From an uncultured Alphaproteobacteria bacterium (lineage in GTDB: Bacteria; Pseudomonadota; Alphaproteobacteria; RF32; CAG-239): a stretch of 53,972 bases of DNA. The notes under the pieces are model-generated. The model was not told where the DNA came from and did not search any database. It saw only the letters and a list, made by a program, of their open reading frames with translations. How positions within the stretch are numbered: the stretch's first letter is position 1; each line of letters begins with the position of its first letter. The translations under genes and the position numbers were made by a program. Shown here in pieces: positions 8,546 to 16,323 of the stretch. The DNA lies in contig CALXUO010000038.1 of assembly GCA_944391695.1 (NCBI GenBank), positions 1 to 53,972 of the forward strand, read 5' to 3'.

Positions 8546-9595
8546 TTATTCTTTCAGTTTGTTATAAATCGCCCGCCTTACTTTATAGGGCAGCCCGCAA
8601 TTTCGGTATTTGGGGTTTTGCTTTTCAAAATCTTCCCAATCTTGTCTTTTCATCACACGGTTATCATTGTCCTGCGGCACAATCCACAAACGTTTTGCCG
8701 CCACAAATATCTCACATCCGCCCAAAGTGCAACCCCTAAAATCAGCACCGGTTTTCAACACTCGCTCCACTTCTTTGGCCTCGGGACGATAATCACCGCC
8801 GCCGATTTTGCGTATCAATATTCCCAAAAGCGGCAAAGCAATCTCATGATGAAGCTCCTTTAATTTGGCCAAAGACAAACCAACCGCCGCCCCATCAAAA
8901 TCTCTGACATTGTTTTTAATAAAATCCTCAACCTCGCCCTCAACAAAAGCCCTTGTTTTGGCCAAAGTCGCCGCCGTCTCGGCCAAGCGTTTTTCATCAA
9001 TCCCGATATCGGCCAATTGGGGCAAAAATTTGCGAACTTTCACCCTCATAAAATCATTGCTGTTATTCATTGGGTCTTCGACCCAGCTAATATTTTTTTG
9101 CCGCAAAAAATCTTTTAATTCCTCAGGCGTTTTATCAAGCTGCGGCCTGATAATAGTTATCTCCTCACGCCGGCTTACCGGCAAAATTCCGCTCAAACCA
9201 AACACCCCGCTGCCGCGCTCCAACCTAAGCAAAAAAGTCTCTGCCTGATCACGCATATGATGCCCGGTTGCCAAATATCTGATACCGCGCCGGTGGCAAA
9301 ACTCAAACATCAACCGATAGCGTTCTTTGCGCGCAGCCTCTTCCACTCCGGTAATTGGTTTATCACCAATCCAACACAAAACATGATGCTCAATCCCGTT
9401 TGCTTGCATCACTTGTGCCACATAGGCCGCCTCTTGAGATGATTCCTTGCGCAACCTGTGATCAACCGTCAACGCAACCGGAATACACCCCGCCTCTTTC
9501 AAACCCAACACCAACGCAAGCGAGTCCGCTCCGCCGGAAACTCCGGCGGCAACAACTTCTCCTTTTAGATTATGTTTGGCAACAAATTCTTTCAT
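8546..9595 (-). CDS. tilS: tRNA(Ile)-lysidine synthetase
   Basis: Attaches lysine to C34 of the CAU-anticodon isoleucine tRNA, changing its decoding from AUG to AUA. The 349-residue protein has the PP-loop motif SGGADS (about residues 20-25), a following HRLR-type segment, and LATGHHMRDQAETFLLRL, all typical of TilS. It lies between cpoB and smpB with almost no spacing. In many alphaproteobacteria tilS follows the pal-ybgF genes, as here. Family assignment is secure. Confidence 0.95.
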   Translation of the reverse strand: MKEFVAKHNLKGEVVAAGVSGGADSLALVLGLKEAGCIPVALTVDHRLRKESSQEAAYVAQVMQANGIEHHVLCWIGDKPITGVEEAARKERYRLMFEFCHRRGIRYLATGHHMRDQAETFLLRLERGSGVFGLSGILPVSRREEITIIRPQLDKTPEELKDFLRQKNISWVEDPMNNSNDFMRVKVRKFLPQLADIGIDEKRLAETAATLAKTRAFVEGEVEDFIKNNVRDFDGAAVGLSLAKLKELHHEIALPLLGILIRKIGGGDYRPEAKEVERVLKTGADFRGCTLGGCEIFVAAKRLWIVPQDNDNRVMKRQDWEDFEKQNPKYRNCGLPYKVRRAIYNKLKE

Positions 9596-9597
9596 CC

Positions 9598-10446
9598 CTA
9601 CTCTTTACATTCAAGCTCTTTAGCCATTTGAGAGGCTTTGTTTTTCAAGTTGGCCGCGGCATTGGGAAATTCTTTGGGCAGATTGACAAAAGCGGTGCAA
9701 GCCTCATCCTTTTTGCCCAGCATTTGCATCGACATCCCCAATTTCAGGATATTATCAGCCCCTTTGTTGCCATCCTTATATTTTTCATATCCTTTGGCAA
9801 AAGCAACAGCCGCCTTGGCATAATCTTTTTTACCATAATATGATTCGCCCAACCAATATTGGGCATTGGCCGCCAATTTATGATCGGGGAACTTGGTCAA
9901 CACAGCCGTAAATTTTTCGGCCGCCTCGTCATTTTTGCCGGCATTAATGGCATCCATTCCTTCCTGATAAATTTGCTCGGCGGTTTTGGTATTGACTTTG
10001 GGCAAATCATCACCTTTGGCAATAGCTCCGCCGACCACTGCCGCCGGCGCACCTTGAGCCACCGGAGCATCAAACTTTTTGACCGGCGCATTTGTTCCCA
10101 TACCGCTATCCTCAATCGGCTTACCTTCTATCATTTTTAGGCGCACATCAACATCTTTGTTAATCACGTTGATTTTTTCTTCCAAGGTTTTGATGTTGTG
10201 TTCCATCATGTCAAGCCGCCCAACCATATCGCGCAAATTCTCATCCATCTCGCCAAGCTTAACCATCACATCCTGGGCTGACGAACCGGCCATATCACCT
10301 TTGTTGCGATAAGCCTCACGCTGCATTATCTGCAAATCTTCCCGCAAATTATCAATCTGGCGTTGCAAAGCATTGTCCGAGACAGCTTTTGCCTCACCCA
10401 AAGGCAACAACAACAAACCGGACATAAGCAAACTTATTTTTTTCAT
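9598..10446 (-). CDS. cpoB: Tol-Pal system protein CpoB (YbgF)
   Basis: Periplasmic protein that couples outer-membrane constriction to septal peptidoglycan synthesis together with Tol-Pal. With the start at 10446 (GGAG ten bases upstream) the protein has 282 residues: a signal peptide ending near AKA, a trimerisation coiled coil (about 25-100), a low-complexity linker, and three TPR-like repeats containing the AAEKFTAVLTKFPDHKLAANAQYWLGESYYG motif split over the repeat units. The earlier in-frame start would put 23 non-signal residues in front of the signal peptide. It is downstream of pal but separated by a terminator-like hairpin. Confidence 0.9.
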   Translation of the reverse strand: MKKISLLMSGLLLLPLGEAKAVSDNALQRQIDNLREDLQIMQREAYRNKGDMAGSSAQDVMVKLGEMDENLRDMVGRLDMMEHNIKTLEEKINVINKDVDVRLKMIEGKPIEDSGMGTNAPVKKFDAPVAQGAPAAVVGGAIAKGDDLPKVNTKTAEQIYQEGMDAINAGKNDEAAEKFTAVLTKFPDHKLAANAQYWLGESYYGKKDYAKAAVAFAKGYEKYKDGNKGADNILKLGMSMQMLGKKDEACTAFVNLPKEFPNAAANLKNKASQMAKELECKE

Positions 10447-10518
10447 ACCCACATATCTCCGTTTATCTAAATTACAATTAACCCCCAATTTAAAACAAAA
10501 GCTTTCAAAGCACAAGCT

Positions 10519-10561
10519 AAAAAAATCATGCCCCCAGCCCCACAGGCCAAAGGCATGATTT
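10519..10561 (-). terminator. Terminator or attenuator between pal and cpoB
   Basis: Ten-base-pair perfect stem (10523-10532 with 10552-10561) enclosing a GC-rich loop, followed in the minus direction by TTTTTTT. It lies 35 bases after the pal stop and 72 before the cpoB start. It could set pal expression above cpoB, as expected for an abundant lipoprotein. Confidence 0.7.
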
Positions 10562-10595
10562 AGGATGTAGAAACCTCTTCAACTAGAAGATTAGA

Positions 10596-11054
10596 CTAGT
10601 CACCTGTAACAACGGTAACAGCGCGACGGTTCTGAGCCCAAGCAGCTTCGTTGCTGCCCAAAACAGCCGGTCTTTCCTTACCATAAGAGATTATGGAAAT
10701 TCTGTCAGCGGCAATGCCTTTAGAAACCAAATATTGTTTTACGGCATTGGCACGTCTTTCACCCAAAGCCAAGTTGTATTCTCTGGTACCTCTTTCATCG
10801 CAGTAGCCTTGAACAACAACTTTAACTTCTTCGTGTTTCTTCAACCATTTAACCTGAGTATTCAAAACCTCGGCAGCATCCAAAGAAATAGCAGAGCTGT
10901 CAAAAGCGAAGAAAACTCTGTCCTCAGCATTTTCCATAAAATCACGAGCCATTTTCGATTCGCACTCGCTACCGCCAAACAAAGAACTCTCGCTCAAAGT
11001 AGAGCAGGCAGACAAAGCCAAAACGGCACAAAACACACTTAAAAGCTTTTTCAT
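10596..11054 (-). CDS. pal: Peptidoglycan-associated lipoprotein Pal
   Basis: Outer-membrane lipoprotein that binds peptidoglycan and TolB. The 152 residues begin with a lipoprotein signal and lipobox LSAC, then a short linker and an OmpA-like domain with FAFDSSAISLDA, VQGYCDERGTREYNLALGERRA and a conserved NRRAV end. The start at 11054 has GGAGA eight bases upstream and puts the signal peptide at the N-terminus; the upstream in-frame start would add MEIIK. tolB, usually immediately upstream, is not here, so the Tol operon is split. Confidence 0.95.
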   Translation of the reverse strand: MKKLLSVFCAVLALSACSTLSESSLFGGSECESKMARDFMENAEDRVFFAFDSSAISLDAAEVLNTQVKWLKKHEEVKVVVQGYCDERGTREYNLALGERRANAVKQYLVSKGIAADRISIISYGKERPAVLGSNEAAWAQNRRAVTVVTGD

Positions 11055-11291
11055 TTTTATAATCTCCATATGGGTTTTTAAAATTTGTTATAGTTGCAAA
11101 ACAACTAATACATCTCTAACTTAAGCAATAAAAATTTAATTTTCAATAGCAAAAGCAGTTATAAATCAAAAAAGTTAACAATTTGATTATAAAACCATTC
11201 TTTTATATCAAAAAATCAAATTTTCTGTTTAGCAAATAATCTTAAAAGAAAATGCTTTCACCCTCAACTTTAGTCAATATTTAAAAAGCAG
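11055..11291. other. Intergenic region upstream of pal, promoter-bearing
   Basis: AT-rich 237 bases with no convincing reading frame. A perfect TATAAT is present on the minus strand (11186-11191) but I see no good -35 box at the right distance. The pal promoter is expected here. Confidence 0.4.
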
Positions 11292-11326
11292 AACACCGGC
11301 AGCCTTTCTCAAGGCAAACCGGTGTT
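11292..11326 (-). terminator. Hairpin downstream of the 11338-12105 gene
   Basis: Eight-base-pair outer stem (AACACCGG 11292-11299 with CCGGTGTT 11319-11326) enclosing an inner GCCTT/AAGGC hairpin. In the minus direction it is followed by CTGCTTTTT. It is a plausible terminator a few bases after the stop codon. Confidence 0.6.
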
Positions 11327-11337
11327 AAATTCTCTTC

Positions 11338-12105
11338 CTAACAACGCCTCCAGGCATCATTGTCGTGCAGGAAAGCAATCGGTCCTATCCAGAATCTTTC
11401 CTCACACGGTTTCTGCTCCGGCAGTTTGTCCAACAAAAATATACCGCCGTTCATCACGCTCATCAAAAGATACTGCCTGTTTCTTTCTGAGCCGACCCGC
11501 CAAACCCAATACGGGTAAAAATCATCGCCGGTCTTAATTCGCAGATTGCCGAGATCATCAAAAACGCGCCATTGCATTTTTTCTCTGAGTTTTACGGCAA
11601 CCTTTGCACACGACCGCGCATAAAGCACTGCTGTTGCATCAAGCAGAGGTTCGATTTTTCCGTCTTGCAGATAATAACTGCGCGAAACAAAAACATACTC
11701 CCTGCGAACCGGGCGATCCATATCCATAGCCATTTTGGCGCATCTGGACTGCAATGTCGGGTTGAGATAAATCTCGCGTCCGAACGGATATATTCCGAGT
11801 TGGATACAAACCAGCCCGCAAGCCTCTTTCGGCAGCACACGCCCGTTTTCTGCTTCATAAGCGCGGGCAAAATGCGTCTCCGCATCTTCAATCTTTTGCG
11901 CCCGTGACATAAAAACGCCGTCTGACGACGAAAGATTGTTAATTTTGCTTTTTTCACCGCCCAACCAATAGTTGGGATGAATCGACGGAAACTGACCATT
12001 CCGCCAATTGTACTGTTGTGCCATAGGATAAATTTTTTTAATGACATCGAGCCTAAAAGAGCATGGCAACACCACACCTGAAACTTGACCCAATAATATT
12101 TTCAT
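11338..12105 (-). CDS. Protein of unknown function
   Basis: A 255-residue reading frame that I do not recognise. It has no signal peptide or membrane segment; it has several cysteines and many aromatic residues (for example YWLGG, WVWRVGSE, ERFWIGPIAF). The N-terminal 60 residues look less structured than the rest. No convincing Shine-Dalgarno precedes the ATG at 12105 or the next ATG (12024). The stop is followed immediately by a terminator hairpin, which supports a real gene. It sits alone between pal and trmL and has no partner that suggests a role. Confidence 0.55.
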   Translation of the reverse strand: MKILLGQVSGVVLPCSFRLDVIKKIYPMAQQYNWRNGQFPSIHPNYWLGGEKSKINNLSSSDGVFMSRAQKIEDAETHFARAYEAENGRVLPKEACGLVCIQLGIYPFGREIYLNPTLQSRCAKMAMDMDRPVRREYVFVSRSYYLQDGKIEPLLDATAVLYARSCAKVAVKLREKMQWRVFDDLGNLRIKTGDDFYPYWVWRVGSERNRQYLLMSVMNGGIFLLDKLPEQKPCEERFWIGPIAFLHDNDAWRRC

Positions 12106-12178
12106 AATTTTTTTATAAACCGCAACATACCACCGTTAGACAAAATCGTCAACAGTTTTGTACAAAAAATTTTTGTTT

Positions 12179-12652
12179 TTATTTTTTTGCCGGAAATTTA
12201 TGGCATTGCCGTAAAGCCTCGCCCACCACCATCGCCGCCGAAATTGCCATATTAATCGAGCGGGTATTTTCATCCATCGGAATCACCACTCTGGCATCGG
12301 CCATATGATGCACTTCCTCGGGCACCCCTGCCGATTCGCGCCCCATCAAAATAATGTCATTGTCTCTAAACTCAAAATCAACATAAGGCTGGCTGGCTTT
12401 GGTGGTCATCAATACAATCCGGCCATATTCTTTTGGGTTTTGCGCCCTATATGCCAAAAAATCGGCCCATGAGTTATGACGGCGATATTCTACCTTGTCC
12501 AAATAATCCATCCCGGCGCGGCGCATTGCCTTTTCATTAAAAATAAAACCGCAAGGCTCAATAATATCTATTGCCAAATCCAAACACGCTCCCAACCTGA
12601 GCAATGTGCCGGTGTTTTGTGGAATATCGGGTTGAAACAAAGCCAAACGCAT
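12179..12652 (-). CDS. trmL: tRNA (cytidine/uridine(34)-2'-O)-methyltransferase
   Basis: SPOUT-class methyltransferase that 2'-O-methylates the wobble base of leucine tRNAs. 157 residues, normal for TrmL. Motifs: ALFQPDIPQNTGTLLRLGACLD at the start (motif 1), IILMGRESAGVPEEV (motif 2), and MDENTRSINMAISAAMVVGEALRQ forming the trefoil-knot cofactor site. AGAGGA lies seven bases before the start. It is downstream of ychF but separated by the two-copy hairpin repeat, which may isolate the two transcripts. Confidence 0.93.
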   Translation of the reverse strand: MRLALFQPDIPQNTGTLLRLGACLDLAIDIIEPCGFIFNEKAMRRAGMDYLDKVEYRRHNSWADFLAYRAQNPKEYGRIVLMTTKASQPYVDFEFRDNDIILMGRESAGVPEEVHHMADARVVIPMDENTRSINMAISAAMVVGEALRQCHKFPAKK

Positions 12653-12682
12653 TTTTATATCCTCTCAAAAACAAGCAGCTAT

Positions 12683-12893
12683 TGTTTAGCGAGATTAATA
12701 CGCCGTATGTTTACGACGACGTGTACAACAATCAGGGTACACAAGAAGTAAATATACAAGTAGTAATCCGCTCTTTTTTATTTATTCAATGTTTAGCGAG
12801 ATTAATACGCCGTATGTTTACGACGACGTGTACAACAATCAAGGTACACAAGAAGTAAATATACAAGTAGTAATCCGCTAAACATTGAATAAA
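12683..12893 (-). repeat. Tandem long hairpin repeat, copy B (two units, period 107), at the 3' end of ychF
   Basis: Two nearly identical units of about 90 bases start at 12683 and 12790, 107 bases apart, differing at one internal base. The right unit is bounded by an 18-bp perfect inverted repeat (12781-12798 with 12876-12893). Inside, TTTACGACGACGTGTAC is opposed by GTACACAAGAAGTAAA with mismatches. The apex is GTGTAC-AACAATCAAG-GTACAC. The 12876-12893 arm includes the ychF stop codon and its last five codons. The apical core links it to copies A, C and D, although its outer boundary sequence differs. Confidence 0.8.
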
Positions 12894-13987
12894 AAGTTTA
12901 ACAAATCGCCATCTTGCACTATATACTCTTTTCCTTCTGAGCGCATTTTACCGGCCTCTTTGCAGGCTAGCTCACCGCCAAGTCTGACAAAATCATCATA
13001 GGCTATGGTCTCGGCCCTGATAAAACCTTTCTCAAAGTCCGAGTGGATAATTCCGGCACAAACCGGAGCTTTGGAGCCTTTGATAAAAGTCCAAGCTCTA
13101 ACCTCTTTGGGTCCGGCGGTAAAATAGGTCTGCAAGCCCAAAAGCTCATATCCGGCTTTGATAATTTTGGAAAGTCCGGTTTCTTTTAAGCCCAAAGTTG
13201 CCAAAAACTCTTGTTTTTCGGCCTCGTCATCAAGCTGAGCCACCTCCGATTCGATTGCTGCCGAGATAATCACCGCCTGTGCGTTTTCGGCCCTTGCCTT
13301 AGCAAACACTTTGTCCGAATAAGCATTGCCGCTGGCTGCCGATGCCTCGTCCACATTGCACACATACAACACCGGCTTTGATGTCAAAAGTTGCAACATC
13401 TTATAGGCTTTGACGGCGTCTTTGTTGCCCTCATCAGGCTTGGCCACTCTGGCTGGTTTTCCTGATTTCAGCGCCTCAATCACCGGTGTCATAACGCTCG
13501 CGTTTAAGATTGCCTCCTTATCACCGCCTTTGGCTTTTTTCTGGGCTTGATCAAATCTTTTTTCCAACGATTCCAAATCAGCAATCATTAACTCGGTCTC
13601 TACAATTTCGGCATCGCGTATCGGGTCAACCGAACCCTCGACATGGGTAATATTTTCATCTTCAAAACAACGCAACACATGGATTATGGCATCCACCTCA
13701 CGAATATTGGCCAAGAATTGGTTGCCCAACCCCTCTCCTTTGGACGCGCCTTTGACAAGACCTGCAATATCCACAAACTCCAGCTGGGTCGGCACAATTT
13801 GTTTGGGCTTAACAATATCGGCCAATTTTTGCAACCTTTCATCCGGCACCGCCACTCTGCCGGTATTGGGCTCAATCGTACAAAACGGAAAATTGGCTGC
13901 CTGTGCCGCAATGGTTTGTGTTAAGGCATTAAACAAAGTAGATTTTCCCACATTAGGCAATCCGACAATACCACAATTAAATCCCAT
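12878..13987 (-). CDS. ychF: Redox-regulated ATPase/GTPase YchF
   Basis: Obg-family translation-associated P-loop ATPase. With the start at 13987 (GGAGAG eight bases upstream) the protein begins [17 protein letters not shown] as in the family and has 369 residues. The upstream in-frame start would add 11 atypical residues. The G1 loop GLPNVGKST, the [10 protein letters not shown] switch region and the C-terminal TGS-like domain ending [15 protein letters not shown] are present. The rplY-pth-ychF order is the usual alphaproteobacterial one. The last codons are part of hairpin repeat B. Confidence 0.96.
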   Translation of the reverse strand: MGFNCGIVGLPNVGKSTLFNALTQTIAAQAANFPFCTIEPNTGRVAVPDERLQKLADIVKPKQIVPTQLEFVDIAGLVKGASKGEGLGNQFLANIREVDAIIHVLRCFEDENITHVEGSVDPIRDAEIVETELMIADLESLEKRFDQAQKKAKGGDKEAILNASVMTPVIEALKSGKPARVAKPDEGNKDAVKAYKMLQLLTSKPVLYVCNVDEASAASGNAYSDKVFAKARAENAQAVIISAAIESEVAQLDDEAEKQEFLATLGLKETGLSKIIKAGYELLGLQTYFTAGPKEVRAWTFIKGSKAPVCAGIIHSDFEKGFIRAETIAYDDFVRLGGELACKEAGKMRSEGKEYIVQDGDLLNFLFNV

Positions 13988-14069
13988 ATCAAAACTCTCC
14001 AAAAAATTCAAAATTGGCATTGTTATAGCTTATAATTTTTGCAATTTCAACCGCAAAAAACCGCCTGTA

Positions 14070-14642
14070 TCAATTCTTTTGTTTCATTCCCAAACAGGAT
14101 GAATACTCAGTCATTCCTTTGGCAATTAAAACCTCTATGGTATCCAAAACCAGCTCAATATCTTTTTCCAAAATTTCTTTTTCTGCTTTGCCAAAGCCTG
14201 ATAACACATGGTTAACCACCTCTTCGCCCCTGCCTTCGGGGTGTCCTACGCCAATTCTGATACGATTGTAGTTTGGCGTAATTGCCGCATCAATAGATTT
14301 TAGGCCATTATGCCCACCGGCACCGCCGCCCAATTTGGCCTTTATCTTCCCCAGCGGCAAATCCATATCATCATGTATTACAATAACATTTTGCGGCAAA
14401 ATTTTATAAAAATTGGCAGCCTTAACCACCGCATTGCCAGAGAGGTTCATATAAGTTTGTGGCTTGAGAATATAAACTTTTTCTTTTTCTATTTTTCCCT
14501 CGGCAATCAAGGCGTCAAATTTTTCCTTAAAAACGCCAAAACCAAACTTTTGCGCCAAGGCGTCAACCACCATAAAACCTGCATTATGGCGGGTATTTTC
14601 ATATTCTTTCCCCGGGTTACCAAGCCCAACAATCAAAAACAT
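14070..14642 (-). CDS. pth: Peptidyl-tRNA hydrolase
   Basis: Releases tRNA from prematurely dropped-off peptidyl-tRNA. 190 residues. [19 protein letters not shown] near the N-terminus contains the catalytic histidine (NTRHN). [10 protein letters not shown] and [13 protein letters not shown], with its catalytic-site aspartate, and [12 protein letters not shown] are all intact. It lies between rplY and ychF. A hairpin upstream (14662-14705) and a hairpin repeat array separate it from rplY. Confidence 0.96.
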   Translation of the reverse strand: MFLIVGLGNPGKEYENTRHNAGFMVVDALAQKFGFGVFKEKFDALIAEGKIEKEKVYILKPQTYMNLSGNAVVKAANFYKILPQNVIVIHDDMDLPLGKIKAKLGGGAGGHNGLKSIDAAITPNYNRIRIGVGHPEGRGEEVVNHVLSGFGKAEKEILEKDIELVLDTIEVLIAKGMTEYSSCLGMKQKN

Positions 14643-14661
14643 CTTTCTTTCTCTTTTTATA

Positions 14662-14705
14662 AATTAAGCGGCACTAAAGAATATTTATCCCCGTGCCGCT
14701 TAATT
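14662..14705 (-). terminator. Large hairpin between the rplY repeat array and pth
   Basis: Thirteen-base-pair perfect stem (14662-14674 with 14693-14705) with an 18-base loop, ending about 20 bases before the pth start in the minus direction. The T-run after it is weak (TTTATAAA), so it could be a poor terminator or a translational control element of pth. Confidence 0.5.
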
Positions 14706-14721
14706 TGTCAACCGTATATTA

Positions 14722-15018
14722 ATCGCCAATTTTGTATTAGTTGCCCATTCTTACCTTAAGCTTAAAAAATTCGGATAATGCGGCAAATAATAAAAATTAA
14801 GATTGGCGGCGAGCGAGTGTACATAAGAAGTACATGACCGAGCCGCCATATCGCCAATTTTGTATTAGTTACCCATTCTTACCTTAAGCTTAAAAAATTC
14901 GGATAATGCGGCAAATAATAAAAATTAAGATTGGCGGCGAGTGAGTGTACATAAGAAGTACATGACCGAGCCGCCATATCGCCAATTTTGTATTAGTTGC
15001 CCATTAGACGAATTTTTT
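14722..15018 (-). repeat. Tandem long hairpin repeat, copy C (period 128, about 2.3 units), at the 3' end of rplY
   Basis: A 128-base unit repeats with anchors at 14722/14850/14978 (right arm) and 14764/14892 (left arm), with only a few substitutions between copies. Each unit folds on itself: AAAAAATTCGGATAATG pairs with CATTAGACGAATTTTTT at 15001-15018, ATTGGCGGC pairs with GCCGCC and GCCAAT, and the apex is GTGTACATAAGAAGTACATG (14817 and 14945). The rightmost arm begins at the rplY stop codon. The left-most partial unit is a right arm only, consistent with tandem duplication. There are no spacers, so it is not a CRISPR. Confidence 0.85.
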
Positions 15019-15302
15019 TACTTTCTGATGAAGTCAACATGAATAGGCTTATCCGATACCGGATGGAACTGAACGTCTTTGCAAATAACGGCAATTTTTT
15101 TGCCATCTAATACAACTTCGACATCAGATTCATAAAAACCTCTGGTATCAAGGGCTTTTTCCAACTCAACCGGATGCAAAGAAATCATAACCGGCTCTTG
15201 TTTGCCACCATAAATAACGGCAGGAATACGACCCTCACGACGACATGCCCGAGCTGCCCCCTTACCTGCTTTCTCTCTTTTTTCAGCATTAAAAGTAATC
15301 AT
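15018..15302 (-). CDS. rplY: 50S ribosomal protein L25, short form
   Basis: 5S rRNA-binding protein of the large subunit. The 94 residues contain the N-terminal L25 domain: REKAGKGAARACRREGRIPAVIYGG, the loop after it, and the closing VQFHPVSDKPIHVDFIRK. Many alphaproteobacterial homologues are about 200 residues because of a C-terminal CTC domain beginning right after this point; here a stop codon follows HVDFIRK and the next base starts the hairpin repeat array. The short form is the normal size in enterobacteria, so the protein is probably functional, but loss of a CTC domain through repeat insertion is possible. AAAAGGAT precedes the start. Confidence 0.95.
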   Translation of the reverse strand: MITFNAEKREKAGKGAARACRREGRIPAVIYGGKQEPVMISLHPVELEKALDTRGFYESDVEVVLDGKKIAVICKDVQFHPVSDKPIHVDFIRK

Positions 15303-15334
15303 TTTTTCATCCTTTTTTATAAGTTGTTATCCAC

Positions 15335-15360
15335 CGGTCGGCCTCCAGGGGTGCCGACCG
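15335..15360 (-). promoter_or_regulatory. Hairpin in the rplY leader
   Basis: Eight-base-pair perfect stem CGGTCGGC/GCCGACCG (15335-15342 with 15353-15360), about 32 bases before the rplY start. There is no T-run in the minus direction. It could mimic the L25 site on 5S rRNA for autoregulation, or be a leftover of an upstream terminator; this is inference. Confidence 0.4.
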
Positions 15361-15414
15361 ACAAGCCCTGTTATAACGCAAAATTTTTATTTTTCAAGGA
15401 TTTTTTAAACAGCC

Positions 15415-15446
15415 GAAACGGCCGGATTTTAATATCCGACCGTTTC
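15415..15446. terminator. Hairpin after the 15454-15936 gene
   Basis: Thirteen-base-pair stem with one G-U pair (15415-15427 with 15434-15446), just past the stop codon of the minus-strand membrane-protein gene. The T-run is poor, but position and strength suggest a terminator. Confidence 0.6.
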
Positions 15447-15453
15447 ATAAATT

Positions 15454-15936
15454 TTACTGGCAGCAAACATAATCCGGTTCGCCGCGGCGGTTAAAGACGA
15501 CACAAACGGACAATCCCTTATAAGCCTTGTCCAGTTCCAGCTCATCTTCCCCTATATAGGCCGCCAGATAGGTAAAAGAATCATCTTCATCAAAGATCAT
15601 TTCCAATATTGGCATGCCATCTATGATCATTTTGGGAACAAATACCATTTCAGAAGATTTTTCCTCCACATACACAACAAATTTTTCACGCATATTTTTG
15701 AAAATCTCCTGCTGAATTCCCAACAAGACCACATAGAGACCTGCGCCGCCCACAATTTGCACGGATGTCTTTTCCGAAAAAAATACAACAACGATTACGG
15801 CAATCCCCAAAGCAATCGCGTCAATAATTTTCATCCATTTTGACATTCCGTCAATAAATTCAAGCGGATACGGCCTGTCGTTAATAAAAGCCAACCAGGC
15901 TGTTATTAACCCTAAAATAATCAAAATCAATGTCAT
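15454..15936 (-). CDS. Small membrane protein of unknown function
   Basis: 160 residues. There are hydrophobic segments at about 2-17, 38-54 and 60-72, then a soluble acidic C-terminal half with IFDEDDSFTYLAAYIGEDELELD and a terminal CC pair. I do not recognise a family. It is six bases downstream of another small membrane-protein gene, so the two probably form a unit. No strong Shine-Dalgarno is seen. The soluble half probably faces the cytoplasm or periplasm as a small beta-rich domain; this is inference from composition only. Confidence 0.6.
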   Translation of the reverse strand: MTLILIILGLITAWLAFINDRPYPLEFIDGMSKWMKIIDAIALGIAVIVVVFFSEKTSVQIVGGAGLYVVLLGIQQEIFKNMREKFVVYVEEKSSEMVFVPKMIIDGMPILEMIFDEDDSFTYLAAYIGEDELELDKAYKGLSVCVVFNRRGEPDYVCCQ

Positions 15937-15942
15937 ACATCT

Positions 15943-16203
15943 TTATTTTAAAGGTTCTAAAAGCCAGTAGCCAACGGCTGCATCATAACCCCTGACCAAA
16001 AAAACTTTGTTGTCATGATATTCATCCAAAGAAAAATATCCGTTTTCATAGACACAGCCGCGCCATACAAACGAACAATAACCAATGGCCTTTTCTTTGT
16101 CTGTAGAGGTGATTTTAAAGTCTGAGACTCTGCGCGTAAGCATACCGCCATATCTTTGCCATAAAAACATAGCCAGCAACGCTGTTAATAAAACCCATTC
16201 CAT
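15943..16203 (-). CDS. Small membrane-anchored protein of unknown function
   Basis: 86 residues. One N-terminal membrane segment (about 2-15, rich in Leu and Ala) is followed by a short soluble part with aromatic residues and two Cys (GYCSFVWRGCVYENGYF). No family is recognised. It lies directly after the infB terminator and just before the 160-residue membrane protein. There is no visible Shine-Dalgarno, so the start is uncertain. Confidence 0.5.
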   Translation of the reverse strand: MEWVLLTALLAMFLWQRYGGMLTRRVSDFKITSTDKEKAIGYCSFVWRGCVYENGYFSLDEYHDNKVFLVRGYDAAVGYWLLEPLK

Positions 16204-16270
16204 AAGCTTAAGAATTAAAAATTATTTTTTTCTGCCTCCAAATTAGACAAAATTTTCCATAGAGTCAAAC

Positions 16271-16306
16271 AAAAAAATACCGAAGATGTCATAATCTCCG
16301 GTATTT
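16271..16306 (-). terminator. Intrinsic terminator of the rimP-nusA-ylxR-infB operon
   Basis: Thirteen-base-pair stem with one G-U pair (16275-16287 with 16294-16306), followed in the minus direction by seven T. It starts 18 bases after the infB stop. Confidence 0.85.
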
Positions 16307-16323
16307 GTTTAGCAATCAAGCCC

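Noticed and set aside
14722..15018. CRISPR array
   Set aside because: The repeat period is 128 bases and the units are contiguous without unique spacers; each unit is itself a hairpin.
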